DNA of 64,000 nt from the NCBI GenBank assembly GCA_963680875.1, contig OY804588.1, forward strand, positions 79,756,829-79,820,828, in the 5' to 3' direction. This document shows positions 61,977 to 64,000 of this stretch, piece after piece; within the stretch, counting starts at the first letter, position 1; each line of letters opens with the position of its first letter. The position numbers and the translations under genes were made by a program. The notes under the pieces were generated by a model, which saw only the letters and a list, made by a program, of their open reading frames with translations, was not told the DNA's origin and did not search any database. Origin of the DNA: Bathymodiolus brooksi. Taxonomy: Eukaryota > Mollusca > Bivalvia > Mytilida > Modiolidae.

Positions 61977-64000
61977 CTGCTTTCGTCGGGTTCGTTATTG
62001 TTCTATCTTTGGTTTTCTAGTAGTGTTTTACTGTAATCTGTTTTAGTAGAGTTCGTTGTTGTTCTATCTTTGGTTTTCTATGTAGAGTTTTACCGTAATT
62101 TGTTTTAGTAGGGTTCGTTGTTGTTCTATCTTTGGTTTTCTATGTAGTGTTTTACCGTAATCTGTTTTAGAAGGGTTCGTTGTTGTTCTATCTTTGGTTT
62201 TCTATGTAGTGTTTTACCGTAATCTGTTTTAGTAGGGTTCGTTGTTGTTCTATCTTTGGTTTTCTATGTAGAGTTTTACCGTAATTTGTTTTAGTAGGGT
62301 TCGTTGTTGTTCTATCTTTGGTTTTCTATGAAGTGTTTTACCGTAATCTGTTTTAGAAGGGTTCGTTGTTATTCTATCTCTGGTTTTCTATGTAGTGTTT
62401 TACCGTAATCTGCTTTCGTGGGGTTCGTTGTTGTTCTATCTTTGGTTTTCTATGTAGTGTTTTACCGTAATCTGTTTTAGTGGGGTTCGTTGTTATTCTA
62501 TCTCTGGTTTTCTATGTAGTGTTTTACCGTAATCTGCTTTCGTGGGGTTCGTTGTTGTTCTATCTTTGGTTTTCTATGTAGTGTTTTACCGTAATCTGCT
62601 TTCGTGGGGTTCTTTGTTGTTCTATCTCTGGTTTTCTATGTAGTGTTTTACCGTAATCTGCTTTCGTGGGGTTCGTTGTTGTTCTATCTTTGGTTTTCTA
62701 TGTAGTGTTTTATCGTAATCTGTTTTAGTGGGGTTAGTTGTTATTCTATCTCTGGTTTTCTATGTAGTGTTTTACCGTAATCTGCTTTCGTGGGGTTCTT
62801 TGTTGTTCTATCTCTGGTTTTCTATGTAGTGTTTTACTGTAATCTGTTTTAGCAGAGTTCGTTGTTGTTTTATCTTTGGTTTTCTATGTAGTGTTTTACT
62901 GTAATCTGTTTTAGTAGGGTTCGTTGTTGTTTTATCTTTGGTTTTCTATGTAGTGTTTTACCGTGATCTGTTTTAGTAGGGTTCGTTGTTGTTCTATCTT
63001 TGGTTTTCTATGTAGTGTTTTACCGTAATCTGTTTTAGTAGGGTTCGTTGTTGTTCTATGTTTGGTTTTCTATGTAGTGTTTTACAGTAATCTGTTTTAG
63101 TAGGGTTCGTTGTTGTTCTATCTTTGGTTTTCTATGTAGTGTTTTACAGTAATCTGTTTTAGTAGGGTTCGTTGTTGTTCTATCTCTGGTTTTCTATGTA
63201 GTGTTTTACTGTAATCTGTTTTAGTAGGGTTCGTTGTTGTTCTATCTTTGGTTTTCTATGTAGTGTTTTACAGTAATCTGTTTTAGTAGGGTTCGTTGTT
63301 GTTCTATCTTTGGTTTTCTATGTAGTGTTTTACTGTAATCTGTTTTAGTAGGGTTCGTTGTTGTTTTATCTTTGGTTTTCTATGTAGTGTTTTACTGTAA
63401 TCTGTTTTAGTAGGGTTCGTTGTTGTTTTATCTCTGGTTTTCTATGTAGTGTTTTACCGTAATCTGTTTTAGTAAGGTTCGTTGTTGTTCTATCTTTGGT
63501 TTTCTATGTAGTGTTTTACTGTAATCTGTTTTAGTAGGGTTCGTTGTTGTTTTATCTTCGGTTTTCTATATAGTGTTTTATCATAATCTGCTTTCGTGGG
63601 GTTCGTTGTTGTTCTATCTTTGATTTTCTATGTAGTGTTTTACTGTAATTTGTTTTAGTAGGGTTCGTTGTTGTTCTATCTTTGGTTTTCTATGTAGTGT
63701 TTTACTGTAATCTGTTTTAGTAGGGTTCGTTGTTTTTTTATCTTTGGTTTTCTATATAGTGTTTTATCGTAATCTGCTTTCGTGGGGTTCGTTGTTGTTC
63801 TATCTTTGGTTTTCAATGTAGTGTTTTCCCGTAATCTGTCTAAGTAGGGTTCGTTGTTGTTCTATCTCTGGTTTTCTATGTAGTGTTTTACCGTAATCTG
63901 CTTTCGTCTGGTTCGTTGTTGTTCTATCTTTGGTTTTCTAGTAGTGTTTTACTGTAATCTGTTTTAGTAGAGTTCGTTGTTGTTCTATCTTTGGTTTTCT
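61977..64000 (+). repeat. Right-end HOR, third copy running off the window
   Basis: It starts as a copy of 60490-61976 at 1,487 bp, then from about 63300 follows the tail of the first copy (59900-60590) at 3,408 bp: TCTTCGG + TATATAG + TATCATAATC at about 60147 and 63555, then TTTCCCG and CTAGTAG (about 60531 and 63939). 3,408 equals 1,921 + 1,487. Small differences include TTTTCAATG near 63812 and CTAAGTAG near 63839. Confidence 0.83.

Larger units (their letters stand above)
1..64000 (+). repeat. 62-bp satellite array filling the window
   Basis: A 62-bp unit repeats head to tail from the first base to the last, about 1,030 times, with no inversion and no foreign sequence. Phase 1-13 (TATGTAGTGTTTT), 36-47 (TTCGTTGTTGTT) and 58-62 (TTTTC) hardly vary. 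Phase 15-16 (CC, CT, TC, CA), 22 (C/T), 24 (G/A/C), 32-35 (AGGG, AGAG, GGGG), 48-50 (CTA, TTA, CAA, GAA, TTC) and 53-57 (TTTGG, TTTTG, TTTAG, CTCTGG-like) carry most differences. Most monomers differ from the consensus at only a few sites. Composition is about 34% GC and strongly T/G-rich on this strand. Length variants of 60, 61 and 63 bp occur but register is restored at once. Forward-frame stops at phase 5, 18, 28 and 31 cover all three frames, so it cannot code. Satellites of this kind are typical of eukaryotic heterochromatin; the family and host are not recognised. Both ends run off the window. Confidence 0.99.

Noticed and set aside
1..64000. CRISPR array
   Set aside because: There are no unique spacers: the whole 62-bp period is repeated, and there are no cas genes or leader.
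1..64000. CENP-B box in the TTCGTTG block
   Set aside because: Only the first seven bases agree. The required A and the CGGG core of the box are absent on both strands.
1..64000. Telomere-like TTTTAGTAGGGTT
   Set aside because: It resembles plant-type TTTAGGG by eye, but it occurs once per 62-bp monomer and never as a short tandem run, so it is not telomeric repeat.
1..64000. Plasmid or phage iterons / replication origin
   Set aside because: Iteron clusters are short and flanked by genes. About 1,030 copies over 64 kb with no gene is not a bacterial or plasmid arrangement.
1..64000. Silk-like or other repetitive protein-coding gene
   Set aside because: The period is not a multiple of 3, all three forward frames are stopped in every monomer, and the reverse frames are stopped within a few monomers.
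1..64000. Retrotransposon, DNA transposon or inverted satellite block
   Set aside because: I followed the monomer register through the window and found no break longer than a monomer, no strand switch and no non-satellite sequence.
1..64000. Promoters or terminators from TATGTAG or T-runs
   Set aside because: These are fixed parts of the monomer present in every copy and have no adjacent gene, so no regulatory role can be supported.

Overview
The whole 64,000-base window is one uninterrupted, head-to-tail satellite DNA array, all in one orientation. The monomer is 62 bp; base 1 is taken here as phase position 1 and about 1,030 copies fit. I find no believable protein gene, RNA gene, transposable element or unique single-copy sequence. 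Kilobases of simple, T-rich, non-coding tandem repeat with higher-order structure point to a eukaryotic chromosome (centromeric, pericentromeric, subtelomeric or other heterochromatic block). I do not recognise the satellite family or the species.

Monomer: about 34% GC, about 53% T, and about 76% T+G on the given strand. Phase 1-13 (TATGTAGTGTTTT), 36-47 (TTCGTTGTTGTT) and 58-62 (TTTTC) are nearly invariant. Most variation sits at phase 15-16, 22, 24, 32-35, 48-50 and 53-57. Stop codons block all three forward frames in every monomer, and 62 is not a multiple of 3, so the array is non-coding. The only notable ORF (12450-12653, minus strand) is an accident of two one-base indels.

Layout by higher-order repeat (HOR), worked out from diagnostic variants and their spacing: (1) 1-3849, a 34-monomer unit, 2,109 bp apart, present about twice. 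(2) 3850-11490, heterogeneous monomers with small 3-mer and 7-mer duplications. (3) 11491-24400, three copies of a large unit (5,890, 5,282 and about 1,740 bp) with a nested 25-mer duplication and, in copy 1 only, a nested 9-mer duplication. Copies 2 and 3 share a 50-bp deletion. (4) 24401-26440, a fourth partial relative with a 4-mer duplication. (5) 26441-37240, three units A/B/C (66, 41 and about 66 monomers), B lacking an in-register 30-monomer block. (6) 37241-43640, a 47-51-mer duplication. (7) 43641-47770, a 35-mer duplication (2,170 bp). (8) 47771-49800, mixed. (9) 49801-53523, a 30-mer duplication (1,863 bp) with a nested 11-mer (683 bp). (10) 53524-58568, the most diverged stretch, with a CpG-richer CTTTCG subfamily. 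(11) 58569-64000, a 31-mer/24-mer family in about three copies.

Nothing here works as a gene set. The biology is in the array's evolution: repeated unequal exchange or amplification at several nested scales, always keeping the 62-bp register, with regional subfamilies and a conserved core that could be under structural or protein-binding constraint. All percentages and boundaries were read by eye and are approximate, but the spacings quoted come from matching variant positions.
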